Source: Streptomyces sp. RKAG293
Lineage (GTDB): Bacteria; Actinomycetota; Actinomycetes; Streptomycetales; Streptomycetaceae
Length of the DNA stretch: 64,000 nt
Reading direction: 5' to 3'
NCBI RefSeq assembly: GCF_023701745.1
Contig: NZ_JAJOZB010000001.1
Coordinates: forward strand, 2,796,501-2,860,500
Below are positions 17,372-26,348 of this stretch, in pieces. The first letter of the stretch is position 1, and every line of letters begins with the position of its first letter. The notes under the pieces were generated by a model. The model had not been told where the DNA came from, made no database searches, and saw only the letters and a list, made by a program, of their open reading frames with translations. The translations under genes were made by a program, and so were the position numbers.

Positions 17372-19366
17372 GTGCATCCCGGCACCGAAACCACAGCCAC
17401 CGCCCTCGTCGAGCGGCTGCTCTCCCCCGGCTGCCCACCGTTCGCCCTGCTCCGCCGCCGCACCCCTGGCCGCGACGCCGACCTCGTCGAAGTGCTCCTC
17501 GGGCCGGTCACCGAGGCCGGCCGGCTGCGGGACATCACCCTGCCGGACGGTGCACCGGGTGCCGGCCCGGCGCTGGACGCGCTCGCGCTGGTGCCGTTCC
17601 GGCAGATCCGCGAACGCGGCTTCGACGTGCGGGACGACGGGACGCCGCTGGCCGTGCTGCGGCCCGACGAGACGTACGAGCTGCCGTTGGCGGACGTCCT
17701 CGCCGCACTCCCGGACCAGGAGGTGACGGTCGACGACGGTGCGTTCGACGTGGACGACGACACCTACGCCGGGATCGTGGAGCGGGTGATCGAGGACGAG
17801 ATCGGCCGCGGCGAGGGCGCCAACTTCGTGATCCGGCGGACGTTCCGGGGGCAGATCGCGGGCTACGGGCCGGGCTCCGCGCTCGCCCTGTTCCGGAAGC
17901 TGCTCAGCGGTGAGCGCGGCGCGTACTGGACGTATGTCGTGCACACCCCGGACCGCACGCTGGTGGGCGCCAGCCCCGAGGTGCATGTGCGGATGGCGGG
18001 CGGCACGGTCGTGATGAACCCGATCAGCGGCACCTACCGCTATCCCGTCACGGGGCCGGACCCCGAGGGGCTGCTCGCCTTCCTCCACGACCCCAAGGAG
18101 GTGGAGGAGCTGACGATGGTGGTCGACGAGGAACTGAAGATGATGTGCACCGTCGGCGACCTCGGCGGTGTGGTGGTCGGGCCGCGGCTCAAGGAGATGG
18201 CCCACCTCGCGCACACCGAGTACGAGCTGCGCGGCCGCACCACGATGGACGTACGGGACGTGCTGCGCGAGACGATGTTCGCCGCGACCGTCACCGGCTC
18301 GCCGGTGCAGAACGCCTGCCGCGTCATCGAGCGGTACGAAGATCAGGAGGGTGGGCGCGAAGCGCTTCAGAACAAGGGTGGTGGTGGGCGACGGGCGGGA
18401 GGGCGCGGCTACTACGCGGGTGCGCTGGCCCTGATCGGGCGGGACGCGGCCGGGACCAGGACGCTGGACTCGCCGATCCTGATCAGGACCGCGGACATCG
18501 ACCCCGGCGGGCAGCTGAAGGTGCCGGTCGGCGCGACGCTGGTCCGGCACTCCGACCCGCGCGGCGAGGTCGCCGAGACGCACGCCAAGGCGGCCGGGGT
18601 CCTCACCGCGCTCGGTGTGCGGCCGGCCCCGGAGCGCGCGCCCGAACCCGCGTACCGGCTGGCCGACGACATCAGGGTGCGGGCCGCGCTGGACGCCCGG
18701 CGGGCGAATCTGGCGCCGTTCTGGCTGCGGATGCAGGTCGAGCCGTCCCCGGCCGACCGGCTCGCGCTGTCGGCGCACGCGCTGGTGATCGACGCGGAGG
18801 ACACCTTCACCGCGATGCTCGCGCATGTGCTGCGCTCGTCCGGACTGGGCGTCACCGTGCGGCGCTACGACGAGCCGGGCCTGCGGGACGCGGCGCTGTC
18901 CCACGACGGTCCGGTCGTGCTCGGTCCCGGCCCCGGCAATCCGGCCGACGCCTCCGACCCGAAGATGCGCTTCCTGCGCACCCTCGCCGCCGACCTGGTC
19001 AAGGGCCACCGGCAGGGGCTGCTCGGGGTGTGCCTGGGCCAGGAGCTGCTCGCGGCGGAGCTGGGGCTGGACATCGTGCGCAAGGACGTCCCCTTCCAGG
19101 GCGCCCAGGAGCACATCGACTTCTTCGGCCGGCCGGAGACCGTCGGGTTCTACAACACCTTCACGGCGCGCTGCGACGACGCGACCGCCGAGGAGCTCGC
19201 CACCCACCGGGTGGAACTGAGCCGTGACCCGGTCACCGGCGATGTGCACGCGATGCGCGGGCCGGGGTTCGCGGGCGTGCAGTTCCACCCCGAGTCGGTG
19301 CTCACCCTGAACGGCACCGCGATCGCGGCGGAGCTGCTGGCGGCCGTGCTCACGCCGTCTCGCTGA
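17372..19366 (+). CDS. trpE: Anthranilate synthase, fused TrpE-TrpG (PhzE-like)
   Basis: This 664-residue fusion makes anthranilate from chorismate and glutamine. Residues about 1-430 are the chorismate-binding TrpE part, with N-P-I-S-G-T-Y-R, D-E-E-L-K-M-M-C, E-Y-E-L-R-G-R-T and G-R-G-Y-Y-A-G-A-L. Residues about 470-660 are the class I glutamine amidotransferase, with G-P-G-P-G-N-P, nucleophile C in G-V-C-L-G-Q-E and H-P-E near the end. The GTG at 17372 follows GGAAGGA. Immediately before G-G-R-G-Y-Y an insertion of about 19 residues (D-Q-E-G-G-R-E-A-L-Q..., about 18341-18397) breaks what is usually an uninterrupted segment. The gene is controlled by the Trp attenuator and its end overlaps the convergent udk gene by 17 nt. 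Confidence 0.93.
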   Translation: MHPGTETTATALVERLLSPGCPPFALLRRRTPGRDADLVEVLLGPVTEAGRLRDITLPDGAPGAGPALDALALVPFRQIRERGFDVRDDGTPLAVLRPDETYELPLADVLAALPDQEVTVDDGAFDVDDDTYAGIVERVIEDEIGRGEGANFVIRRTFRGQIAGYGPGSALALFRKLLSGERGAYWTYVVHTPDRTLVGASPEVHVRMAGGTVVMNPISGTYRYPVTGPDPEGLLAFLHDPKEVEELTMVVDEELKMMCTVGDLGGVVVGPRLKEMAHLAHTEYELRGRTTMDVRDVLRETMFAATVTGSPVQNACRVIERYEDQEGGREALQNKGGGGRRAGGRGYYAGALALIGRDAAGTRTLDSPILIRTADIDPGGQLKVPVGATLVRHSDPRGEVAETHAKAAGVLTALGVRPAPERAPEPAYRLADDIRVRAALDARRANLAPFWLRMQVEPSPADRLALSAHALVIDAEDTFTAMLAHVLRSSGLGVTVRRYDEPGLRDAALSHDGPVVLGPGPGNPADASDPKMRFLRTLAADLVKGHRQGLLGVCLGQELLAAELGLDIVRKDVPFQGAQEHIDFFGRPETVGFYNTFTARCDDATAEELATHRVELSRDPVTGDVHAMRGPGFAGVQFHPESVLTLNGTAIAAELLAAVLTPSR

Positions 19367-19976
19367 ACGCCGAGGCGTCCAGCACGGGGTCGGCGAGGAC
19401 GGGGCCGACCAGCATCATGACCTCGGCGATCATCCGGAACTCGTCGGCGGTGCCGTCGACCACCAGGTCGGCCAGGGCCCGGGAGGGGGCGACATGCGCG
19501 GCATGCCGCTCCCTCCCGGTCTCCAGGTAGTTCAGCAGCGACAGCCGCGGGTCCTGCCGCTGGACGTCGATCTTGCGGAGGATCTTGCGGGCCAGCCGGA
19601 TGTCGTCGGGGGTGTCGACGTACACCCGCCAGGTCGCCCGGCCGGCGACCGACGGCAGGGTGAGGGCGAACAGGCCCTCGACGACGACCAGCCGGTGCCG
19701 GCCCGAAGTGGCCGCGGCCTCGATCGCCGCGACCACCGCGAGCTCGTCGATCGAGCCGGGATGGTTCCAGTCCAGGACCTCGGACCCGCTCGCGCTGACC
19801 GTGCGCACCCCGCGCACGGTGTCGTGCGCGGGCACGTAGAAGTCATCGAGGTGGATCAGACCGATGGTCTCGTGATGGTGCAGCGACAGCGCCTCGGCAA
19901 GGGTTGACTTGCCCGATGCGGTGCCGCCTGCGACCGCCAGTACAGGTGTGCGCCACCTGTTCGTCACACCCGTCAT
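19350..19976 (-). CDS. udk: Uridine kinase-family protein
   Basis: This 208-residue P-loop kinase has the Walker A motif G-G-T-A-S-G-K-S at about 17-24. It continues with I-H-L-D-D-F-Y and the segment D-W-N-H-P-G-S-I-D, both typical of uridine/cytidine or phosphoribulokinase-like enzymes. It probably phosphorylates uridine in pyrimidine salvage; close relatives act on other small substrates. The ATG at 19976 follows GAGGAG. The last 17 nt overlap the convergent trpE 3' end. It lies 121 nt downstream of pfkA on the same strand and may be cotranscribed with it. Confidence 0.85.
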   Translation of the reverse strand: MTGVTNRWRTPVLAVAGGTASGKSTLAEALSLHHHETIGLIHLDDFYVPAHDTVRGVRTVSASGSEVLDWNHPGSIDELAVVAAIEAAATSGRHRLVVVEGLFALTLPSVAGRATWRVYVDTPDDIRLARKILRKIDVQRQDPRLSLLNYLETGRERHAAHVAPSRALADLVVDGTADEFRMIAEVMMLVGPVLADPVLDASAFSETA

Positions 19977-20097
19977 ACCGGGCGCTCCTCATGTGCTCAA
20001 AGGGGGAAAACGAAGCGGCCGGACAAGCCGGGTGGACGGAGAATAAGGCGCACTGATCGTCCGCTGCAAGCAGCAATGTTTCCGCGATGTTCAAGGT

Positions 20098-21126
20098 TCA
20101 GCCAAAGAAGACCCCGGCCTCCGTGTAGAGCTTCGGATCGACGGTCTTGATCCGGGCGGTGGCCTCCGCGATCGGCACCCGGACGATGTCCGTACCGCGC
20201 AGCGCGACCATCTTCCCGAAGTCCCCGTCGCGTACCGCGTCGATGGCGTGCAGCCCGAACCGGGTGGCCAGCCAGCGGTCGAACGCACTGGGCGTTCCAC
20301 CGCGCTGGACGTGCCCGAGCACCGTGGTGCGGGCCTCCTTGCCGGTGCGCTTCTCGATCTCCTTGGCGAGCCATTCGCCCACGCCGGAGAGCCGGACATG
20401 GCCGAACGAGTCCAGGGTGCCGTCCTTCAGCACCATGTCCCCGTCCTTGGGCATGGCGCCTTCCGCGACGACCACTATGGGCGCGTAACGGATCTTGAAC
20501 CGGCTCTCCACCCAGCCGCAGACCTGCTCGACGTCGAAGCGCTGTTCCGGAATGAGGATGACGTTGGCCCCGCCGGCCAGCCCCGAGTGCAGGGCTATCC
20601 AGCCGGCGTGCCGGCCCATCACCTCGACGACGAGGACACGCATGTGCGATTCGGCAGTCGTGTGCAGCCGGTCGATCGCCTCGGTGGCGATGTTGACCGC
20701 CGTGTCGAAGCCGAAGGTGTAGTCGGTGGCGGACAGGTCGTTGTCGATGGTCTTGGGAACGCCGACGCACGGAATGCCGTGCTCGTCGGAGAGGGTCGCG
20801 GCCACCCCCAGGGTGTCCTCGCCGCCGATCACGATGAGCGCGTCGACGTCGAAGTCGGCGAGGTTCTCCCTGACCCGGCGGATACCGTCCTCGACCTTGA
20901 GCGGATTGGTGCGCGAGGAACCGAGGATGGTGCCGCCGCGCGGCAGGATGCCCCGCACGGCGGGGATGTCGAGCGGCACGGTGTCGCCTTCGAGGGGACC
21001 CCGCCAGCCGTCCCTGAAGCCGAGGAAGCCGTAGTCGTACTCCTGGACACCTTTGCGGACGATCGCCCGGATGACCGCGTTGAGACCGGGGCAGTCACCA
21101 CCACCGGTCAGTACTCCGACCCGCAT
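20098..21126 (-). CDS. pfkA: 6-phosphofructokinase (ATP- or PPi-type, group with GGEDT)
   Basis: This 342-residue PfkA-family glycolytic enzyme phosphorylates fructose 6-phosphate. Motifs are G-G-G-D-C-P-G-L-N-A at the N terminus, I-G-G-E-D-T-L-G near 105, P-K-T-I-D-N-D-L near 127 with the catalytic Asp, V-E-V-M-G-R-H-A-G-W and L-G-H-V-Q-R-G-G-T-P. The Asp of GGEDT and Lys of PKTIDND occupy the positions that distinguish pyrophosphate-dependent or mixed enzymes from the bacterial ATP type (GGDGS, PGTIDND). Several actinobacterial homologues with this pattern use ATP, so the donor is uncertain. The ATG at 21126 is preceded by GAAGGGAAG. Confidence 0.93.
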   Translation of the reverse strand: MRVGVLTGGGDCPGLNAVIRAIVRKGVQEYDYGFLGFRDGWRGPLEGDTVPLDIPAVRGILPRGGTILGSSRTNPLKVEDGIRRVRENLADFDVDALIVIGGEDTLGVAATLSDEHGIPCVGVPKTIDNDLSATDYTFGFDTAVNIATEAIDRLHTTAESHMRVLVVEVMGRHAGWIALHSGLAGGANVILIPEQRFDVEQVCGWVESRFKIRYAPIVVVAEGAMPKDGDMVLKDGTLDSFGHVRLSGVGEWLAKEIEKRTGKEARTTVLGHVQRGGTPSAFDRWLATRFGLHAIDAVRDGDFGKMVALRGTDIVRVPIAEATARIKTVDPKLYTEAGVFFG

Positions 21127-21228
21127 GGACTCTTCCCTTCGCCAGCACTGCGTTGCATTGCCTTACCGGGAACCAACTCGGGCAACGCTAGCGTGACTTG
21201 GGTCACATGCGGGATGGGGCGAACGGGG

Positions 21229-21918
21229 TCATTCGCCGTCGAGGCCGCGCTCGATCGCGTAACGCACCAGTTCCACCCGGTTGTGGAGCTGCAGCTTGCC
21301 GAGGGTGTTCTGCACGTGGTTCTGCACGGTGCGGTGCGAGATGACGAGCCGTTCCGCGATCTGCTTGTAGCTCAGGCCCTTCGCGACCAGGCGCAGCACC
21401 TCCGTCTCACGGTCCGTCAGCCGGGGCGCCTCGGGCTCGTCCGAGGACGCGGGGGCCGGGTCGGAGGCCAGCCGGCGGTACTCGCCGAGGACCAGCCCGG
21501 CCAGCCCCGGGGTGAAGACCGGATCGCCGATCGCCGTCCTGCGGACCGCCTCCACGAGCTCGTCGCGGCCGGCGGACTTCAGCAGATAGCCGGTGGCACC
21601 GGACTTCACGGCCTCCAGCACGTCCTCGTGCTCGCCGCTCGCCGACAGCACCAGCACCCGCAGCGCGGGATTGTCCGCGACCACGTCCTTGCACACCTGC
21701 ACTCCGGACATCCCCGGCAGGTTGAGGTCCAGCACGATCACCTCGGGCATCGCCGCCTTGGCCCGGCGCACGGCCTCCGGCCCGTCCCCTGCCGTCGCCA
21801 CCACCTGGTAACCGGCCTCGGACAGGTCCCGGGCGACCGCGTCCCGCCACATCGGGTGGTCGTCGACCACCATCACCTTCACGGTGTGGTCCTGCTCGGG
21901 TTGCGTGTCCCCCGCCAT
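21229..21918 (-). CDS. NarL/LuxR-family response regulator (MacR-like)
   Basis: This 229-residue response regulator has a receiver domain at about 13-130, with V-D-D-H, the phosphoacceptor Asp in V-L-D-L-N-L-P-G and Lys in Y-L-L-K. A LuxR-type HTH follows at about 165-225 (L-T-D-R-E-T-E-V-L-R-L-V-A-K-G...I-A-E-R-L-V-I-S-H-R-T-V-Q-N-H). It lies 68 nt downstream of its partner kinase on the same strand. Position and type fit SCO2120 of S. coelicolor, described as MacR of the MacRS system that controls morphogenic membrane proteins; that identity is from memory and unverified. Confidence 0.93.
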   Translation of the reverse strand: MAGDTQPEQDHTVKVMVVDDHPMWRDAVARDLSEAGYQVVATAGDGPEAVRRAKAAMPEVIVLDLNLPGMSGVQVCKDVVADNPALRVLVLSASGEHEDVLEAVKSGATGYLLKSAGRDELVEAVRRTAIGDPVFTPGLAGLVLGEYRRLASDPAPASSDEPEAPRLTDRETEVLRLVAKGLSYKQIAERLVISHRTVQNHVQNTLGKLQLHNRVELVRYAIERGLDGE

Positions 21919-21986
21919 GTGACTGCCTCTCGTCCGGCCGAATCTCCGTGCCGGGGCAACTCTACAAACGCGGCGGGATGCGGAGC

Positions 21987-23227
21987 TCAGGGCGTGGGGC
22001 GCTTCTTGGGCAGCCGGAGTTCGACCTCGGCGCCCTGGCCGGGGGTGGTGACCAGGGTGGCGGTGCCGCCGAGGTCGCGGAGCCGGCCACGGATGGACTG
22101 GGCGACGCCGAGCCGGCCCTCCTGTTCGGCGTCGGCGAGCCGGCCTTCCGGGATGCCGGGGCCGTCGTCGCGGACGCTGACGAGGATCTCGCCGGGCTCG
22201 TCCTCCAGCAGGATCCAGGCGTGGGCCTGTTCCCCGGCGTGCGTGCGGACGTTGTCGAGGGCGGCGCCGACGGCCGCCGCGAGCTCGGCGGCGGCGTACG
22301 CGTCGACCAGCACCGGGGTGCCGGGCGCCGAGATCGTCACCTGCGAGCTGCCGTAGGGCGTGAGCAGCGCCCGTACGTCGCAGGGACCGAGTGCCGCGTC
22401 CGCTGCCTCCTGGTCGGCCTCGGCGGCGCCGGTGCGCGAGCGGAGCGCCGCGAGCAGCCGGCCGCGGCGGACCGCGGCGGCGTTCTCGGGGTGGCGGGGG
22501 TTGGGGACGAAGCCGTCGGAGACCAGCGCCCGCAGCGCCGACTCCTGCTCGCCGGCCATCCGGCCGAGCGCCGCGGCCTCGCCGCCCACCTCACTGCCCC
22601 GGCGCTGGACCATGGCGAGCACCTGGAGCACGTTGTCGTGGATGTCCCGGGCGAGCCGCTCCCGCTCACGGGTGGCCGCCTCGATCTGCAGGGCGCGGGC
22701 GAGGGTCCGCTCGCTGGCGCGGGCGACCTCGACGACATAGCCGATGGCGATGCTCGCCACCCACACCAGCAGAACGCTGTGCAGGCTGTCGCGGGCCAAG
22801 AAGCCGCGCTGGACGACATTGGCGATGCCGACGAGCGTGGAGGCGACCGCGGCCCAGCGCCAGCCGCCCTTGATCGCGAAGGCGAGGACGGATCCCGCCG
22901 TCCAGATGGACGGCAGCGTCGGGGTGCCCTCGACGATCCGCAGATGCGTGTCGACGACGGGGTGAGCAGGATCCCGGTCAGCGCGATGGTGAGGTCGGCG
23001 AAGAGGAAGCGCTTGGTGCACCGTTCGGCGGACCGCACCCGGCCCAGGGTGAGGAACGTCCAGACGGTCAGCACCGCCATGTACCCGGCCCCGACCAGCG
23101 GGTGGCGGTACCCCCCGTAGGCGTCGCAGAACAGGGCCAGCGCATAGCCGAGGGTGAGCACGCGGTACGCGGTCAGCGCACGCCACAACGGCTGCTCGAC
23201 GGACATCCGGATCGTCTTCGCCGCCAC
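21987..23227 (-). pseudogene. Sensor histidine kinase (MacS-like), interrupted by a one-base frameshift
   Basis: The intact protein would have about 413 residues. Its N-terminal membrane part is encoded from GTG 23227 (after GGGGGAGGGGGAG). The rest, with V-V-D-T-H-L-R-I, the H-box R-L-A-R-D-I-H-D-N-V-L-Q (HisKA_3), A-L-D-N-V-R and D-D-G-P-G-I-P (HATPase), lies in another frame that ends at 21987. The frames join at about 22958-22963, where the plus strand has GACGGGGTGAG. One more G there gives L-T-P-V-V-D-T and a continuous protein. So a single base is missing from a G homopolymer, either a real mutation or a sequencing error. Kinase and regulator form a NarL-type two-component pair. Confidence 0.85.
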
Positions 23228-23273
23228 CGCTCCCCCTCCCCCGACGGCCCGCCCGGGGCCCGTCCGGCCGGCC

Positions 23274-24056
23274 CTAGGACCCGGCCGGCCCGCCCTTGTC
23301 CTGCAGAGCCTTCTCGGCGGCTTCCCGCTCGGCCCTCTCGGACTTCTCCAGCTCGGCCTGCCGCTTGGCCTCCTCCGCGATCTGGCGCTTCGCGGCGGTG
23401 GCGTAGATGTCCACGTACTCCTGGCCGGACAGCTTCATGATCTCGTACATGACCTCGTCGGTCACCGAGCGCAGGATGAAGCGGTCGCCCTCCATGCCGT
23501 GGTAGCGGCTGAAGTCGAGCGGCTTGCCGATCCGGATGCCGGGACGCACCGAGACCTTGGGCAGCACCTTGCCGGGCGGCTGCACCTTCTCGGTGTCGAT
23601 CATCGCGACGGGGATCACCGGCGCTCCGGAGGCCAGCGCCACCCGGGCCAGGCCGCCGGGCTTGCCCCGGTAGAGCCGGCCGTCGGGCGAGCGGGTGCCC
23701 TCGGGGTAGATGCCGAACAGCTCACCGCGCTCCAGCACCTGGATCCCGCTGTTGATCGCGGCCTCGCCGGCGCCGCGCGCGCCGGAACGGTCCACCGGGA
23801 GCTGGCCGACGCCCTTGAAGAAGGCGGCCGTCAGCTTCCCCTTGACGCCCGGGGACGTGAAGTACTCCGCCTTGGCGATGAAGGTGACCGGCCGGTCGAG
23901 CATCGCGGGGAGGAAGAAGGAGTCCGAGAAGGAGAGGTGGTTGCTGGCAAGGATCGCCGGCCCCTCCTTGGGGATGTTCTCGATGCCTTCCACCCAGGGG
24001 CGGAAGGCGAGCTTGAGCGGCGAACCGATCGCGAGCTTCATCGCGCCGTAGAACAA
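23274..24056 (-). CDS. plsC: 1-acyl-sn-glycerol-3-phosphate acyltransferase
   Basis: This 260-residue PlsC-family membrane acyltransferase transfers an acyl group to lysophosphatidic acid in phospholipid synthesis. Motif I is N-H-L-S-F-S-D (NHxxxxD) near residue 40. Motif III is F-G-I-Y-P-E-G-T-R-S near 113-122. A highly charged Lys/Glu/Ala-rich tail of about 45 residues follows, likely a helix on the cytoplasmic side. The TTG at 24056 was preferred because AGGAGG (24064-24069) stands 7 nt upstream; ATG 24041 is the alternative five codons later. It lies 46 nt upstream of the sensor kinase gene on the same strand. Confidence 0.9.
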   Translation of the reverse strand: MFYGAMKLAIGSPLKLAFRPWVEGIENIPKEGPAILASNHLSFSDSFFLPAMLDRPVTFIAKAEYFTSPGVKGKLTAAFFKGVGQLPVDRSGARGAGEAAINSGIQVLERGELFGIYPEGTRSPDGRLYRGKPGGLARVALASGAPVIPVAMIDTEKVQPPGKVLPKVSVRPGIRIGKPLDFSRYHGMEGDRFILRSVTDEVMYEIMKLSGQEYVDIYATAAKRQIAEEAKRQAELEKSERAEREAAEKALQDKGGPAGS

Positions 24057-24206
24057 CCGAGGACCTCCTGTAGCTGACGCAAAGACCTTAACGCCAGTTC
24101 GACCCCCGGCACTCCCCGCGTCCACGCGACGGGGCTTACCGGGGGGTATGCGGGCCGCGTACGCTGAACTCCTGCCACCCTCCCCGCGGCGAACAGGAGT
24201 CCCACG

Positions 24207-24983
24207 GTGCCGCTCATGCCCGGAGCCGAGCCGTACAGCCACGACGGTGGCGAGATCGGCGTCCTGCTCTGTCACGGATTCACCGGCACACCGCAGTCCA
24301 TGCGCCCCTGGGGCGAGTATCTGGCTGCCCGCGGCCTGACCGTGTCCGTGCCGCTGCTGCCGGGCCACGGCACCCGTTGGCAGGACATGCAGCAGACCGG
24401 CTGGCAGGACTGGTACGCCGAGGTCGACCGCGCGCTGCGCGAGCTGACGGCCCGCTGCTCGCAGGTCTTCGTCTGCGGCATGTCGATGGGCGGCGCCCTG
24501 ACGCTGCGGCTCGCCGCGCTGCACGGCCACTCGATCAGCGGCATCGTTCTGGTGAATCCTTCGGTCAAGGCCGACAGCCACCAGATCAAGGCGGTTCCGG
24601 TGCTGCGCCATCTGGTGCCGTCGGTGCCGGGCATCACCAGCGACATCGCCAAGGAGGGCGGCCTGGAGGTCGGTTACGACCGGACGCCGCTGCACGCCGT
24701 GTACTCCCTCAGCCGCTTCTGGAAGCTCGTCAGAGCGGGGCTGCCGCAGGTCACGCAGCCGTTGCTGCTGCTGCACAGCCGGGTGGACCATGTGGTCCAC
24801 CCGTCGAACACCGCGGTCGTCCTCAGCAAGGTCTCCTCCAGCGACGTCACCGAGATCGTGCTGGAGCGGAGCTACCACGTGGCGACGCTGGACCATGACG
24901 CGGAACAGATCTTCGAGGAGTCCTACGGATTCATCCGGCGCCTGGCGCCCGCGGTGGACAAGGAGGTGACGGCCAGTGGCTGA
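24207..24983 (+). CDS. Alpha/beta hydrolase, carboxylesterase (Est30-like)
   Basis: This 258-residue alpha/beta hydrolase has an oxyanion-loop motif C-H-G-F-T-G-T-P near 24-31 and the nucleophile elbow G-M-S-M-G-G near 92-97. The acid is in H-S-R-V-D-H-V-V and the His in S-Y-H-V-A-T-L-D near 227. The pattern matches bacterial carboxylesterases and monoacylglycerol lipases. GTG 24207 follows ACAGGAG. The end of the gene contains AGGAGGTG, which is the ribosome binding site of the overlapping next gene. The substrate is not known; a neighbouring plsC gene hints at a lipid context only weakly. Confidence 0.9.
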   Translation: MPLMPGAEPYSHDGGEIGVLLCHGFTGTPQSMRPWGEYLAARGLTVSVPLLPGHGTRWQDMQQTGWQDWYAEVDRALRELTARCSQVFVCGMSMGGALTLRLAALHGHSISGIVLVNPSVKADSHQIKAVPVLRHLVPSVPGITSDIAKEGGLEVGYDRTPLHAVYSLSRFWKLVRAGLPQVTQPLLLLHSRVDHVVHPSNTAVVLSKVSSSDVTEIVLERSYHVATLDHDAEQIFEESYGFIRRLAPAVDKEVTASG

Positions 24984-25548
24984 GCGCGAGGAGGACCAGG
25001 TTCCCGACGAGACCGCTCCCGACGCCTCCGAGCCGGCCGTCGCGGACACCGCCGACGGGGCGGCCCCTCCGCCGCTGGACGAGGACGCCGCCTGGGCCGA
25101 GCTGGTCGCGGGCTTCGACGACGAGCCCGAGCCGGGCACCGCCTCCTGGCCCGATGCCGAGAACCTCTCGCCCGCCCGGCCCGACGACCGTGCCGGTGAC
25201 GGCGACCCGGACGACGGGTCCGGCCCGCCGACCCGCAGCATCGTCGTCCACCCGGTGATCCACGGCCCGCGCGACTACACGGCCCATGAGGACGAGGACG
25301 AGGGCCACTACGTACCGCCGGAGCCCCCGCCGCTCCCGCAGGCCGATGTCACGACCAAGTTCGCCTGGCTCGCGGTACTGGGCGGGCCGCTGCTGCTGAT
25401 CGTGTTCATCCTGCTCCAGCAGGAGATCACCTGGTGGGTCATGACGCTGGGCGTCGGCGGCTTCGTCGGCGGTTTCTGCACCCTCGTCACGCGGCTGCGC
25501 ACCGGCGAGGACGACGACGAGCTGCCCGGTGGCGGCGCGGTCGTCTGA
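24976..25548 (+). CDS. Acidic membrane protein, unknown
   Basis: This 190-residue protein has a very acidic, Pro/Ala-rich and probably disordered N-terminal region (about residues 1-125). Two hydrophobic segments follow (L-A-V-L-G-G-P-L-L-L-I-V-F-I-L-L and W-W-V-M-T-L-G-V-G-G-F-V-G-G-F), with a short acidic tail. I do not recognise the family. GTG 24976 overlaps the esterase stop by 8 nt and is served by AGGAGGTG at 24961-24968, so the two genes are coupled. Confidence 0.82.
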   Translation: MAEREEDQVPDETAPDASEPAVADTADGAAPPPLDEDAAWAELVAGFDDEPEPGTASWPDAENLSPARPDDRAGDGDPDDGSGPPTRSIVVHPVIHGPRDYTAHEDEDEGHYVPPEPPPLPQADVTTKFAWLAVLGGPLLLIVFILLQQEITWWVMTLGVGGFVGGFCTLVTRLRTGEDDDELPGGGAVV

Positions 25549-25569
25549 CCGGGCCGTTTCCCGCGCGGT

Positions 25570-26343
25570 TCAGCCGCTGGGGACGACCGAAGGGGCCGAC
25601 GCCGGGATCCGGAACGCGGCCAGCAGCGGCAGGTGGTCGGTGGCGGCCACCAGGTCCGCCGGTTCGACACCGGGAAGACCCTGCGGCACCCCGCACCCCA
25701 GCACCTCGACGCCCTGCGTCGCGAAGATCGCGTCGATGCGCTGGTAGGGGCGGTCCGGTACCGAGGTGAACTCGCCGCCCCACGGCTTGGTGGCCCAGGC
25801 GTCCTGGAGCTCCGCCGACAGCCGGCCGAACGCACGGCCGTCCGGATGGTCGTTGAGATCGCCGCCGGCCACGGCATACGGCTCGCCCATCCCGGCGAGC
25901 CGTTCCAGCAGCAGCGCGGACTGTCCGTCGCGTTCCGCCGCGCTGAGGCTGAGATGGCAGCTGAGCACGGAGAGCCGGGCGCCGCCGATCCGTACGACGG
26001 CGGTGGCGAAACCGCGCTGGTGCAGGCCGGGGGTACGCGGCAGCAGGATGTCCTCGGTGCGCTCGACATGGGCGCGCAGCGAGGAGAGGATCATCGGCCC
26101 CGCGGCGGTGGCGCCGCCGGTGACGGTGACCAGGCCGGTCTCATGGGCGAGCCAGGCGGCGGCCTTGCGCCAGCGGAAGAAGCGCGGCGCTTCCTGGAGC
26201 AGGACGAGGTCGGGGGCGCAGGCCTGGATGACCCGGGCGAGCGCCCCCCTGTCGTCCCGCATGGAGCGGATGTTGTAACTGAGCACGCGGACCACCGCCG
26301 AGTCACCCGGCTCGGTGGTCGAGGGCGGCAGGTCCGCGAGCAC
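25570..26343 (-). CDS. Endonuclease/exonuclease/phosphatase family protein
   Basis: This 257-residue EEP-fold metal-dependent phosphodiesterase has L-S-Y-N-I-R-S near residue 22, L-Q-E near 50 (metal Glu), G-G-D-L-N-D-H-P near 160 and T-D-H-L-P-L near 240. Substrate types in this fold range from DNA and RNA to phospholipid and nucleotide, and no domain here discriminates among them. GTG 26343 lies 5 nt after the glucokinase stop on the same strand, so the genes form an operon. An internal GTG (V-V-R-V-L-S-Y-N) could be the true start. Confidence 0.85.
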   Translation of the reverse strand: MLADLPPSTTEPGDSAVVRVLSYNIRSMRDDRGALARVIQACAPDLVLLQEAPRFFRWRKAAAWLAHETGLVTVTGGATAAGPMILSSLRAHVERTEDILLPRTPGLHQRGFATAVVRIGGARLSVLSCHLSLSAAERDGQSALLLERLAGMGEPYAVAGGDLNDHPDGRAFGRLSAELQDAWATKPWGGEFTSVPDRPYQRIDAIFATQGVEVLGCGVPQGLPGVEPADLVAATDHLPLLAAFRIPASAPSVVPSG

Positions 26344-26348
26344 GGTCG

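Noticed and set aside
20248..22356. A 702-codon open frame on the plus strand
   Set aside because: It is the shadow of pfkA, the response regulator and the kinase; no domain pattern.
24120..24165. Second CsoR-like sequence ACCGGGGGGTATG before the esterase gene
   Set aside because: Not symmetric and no copper gene nearby.
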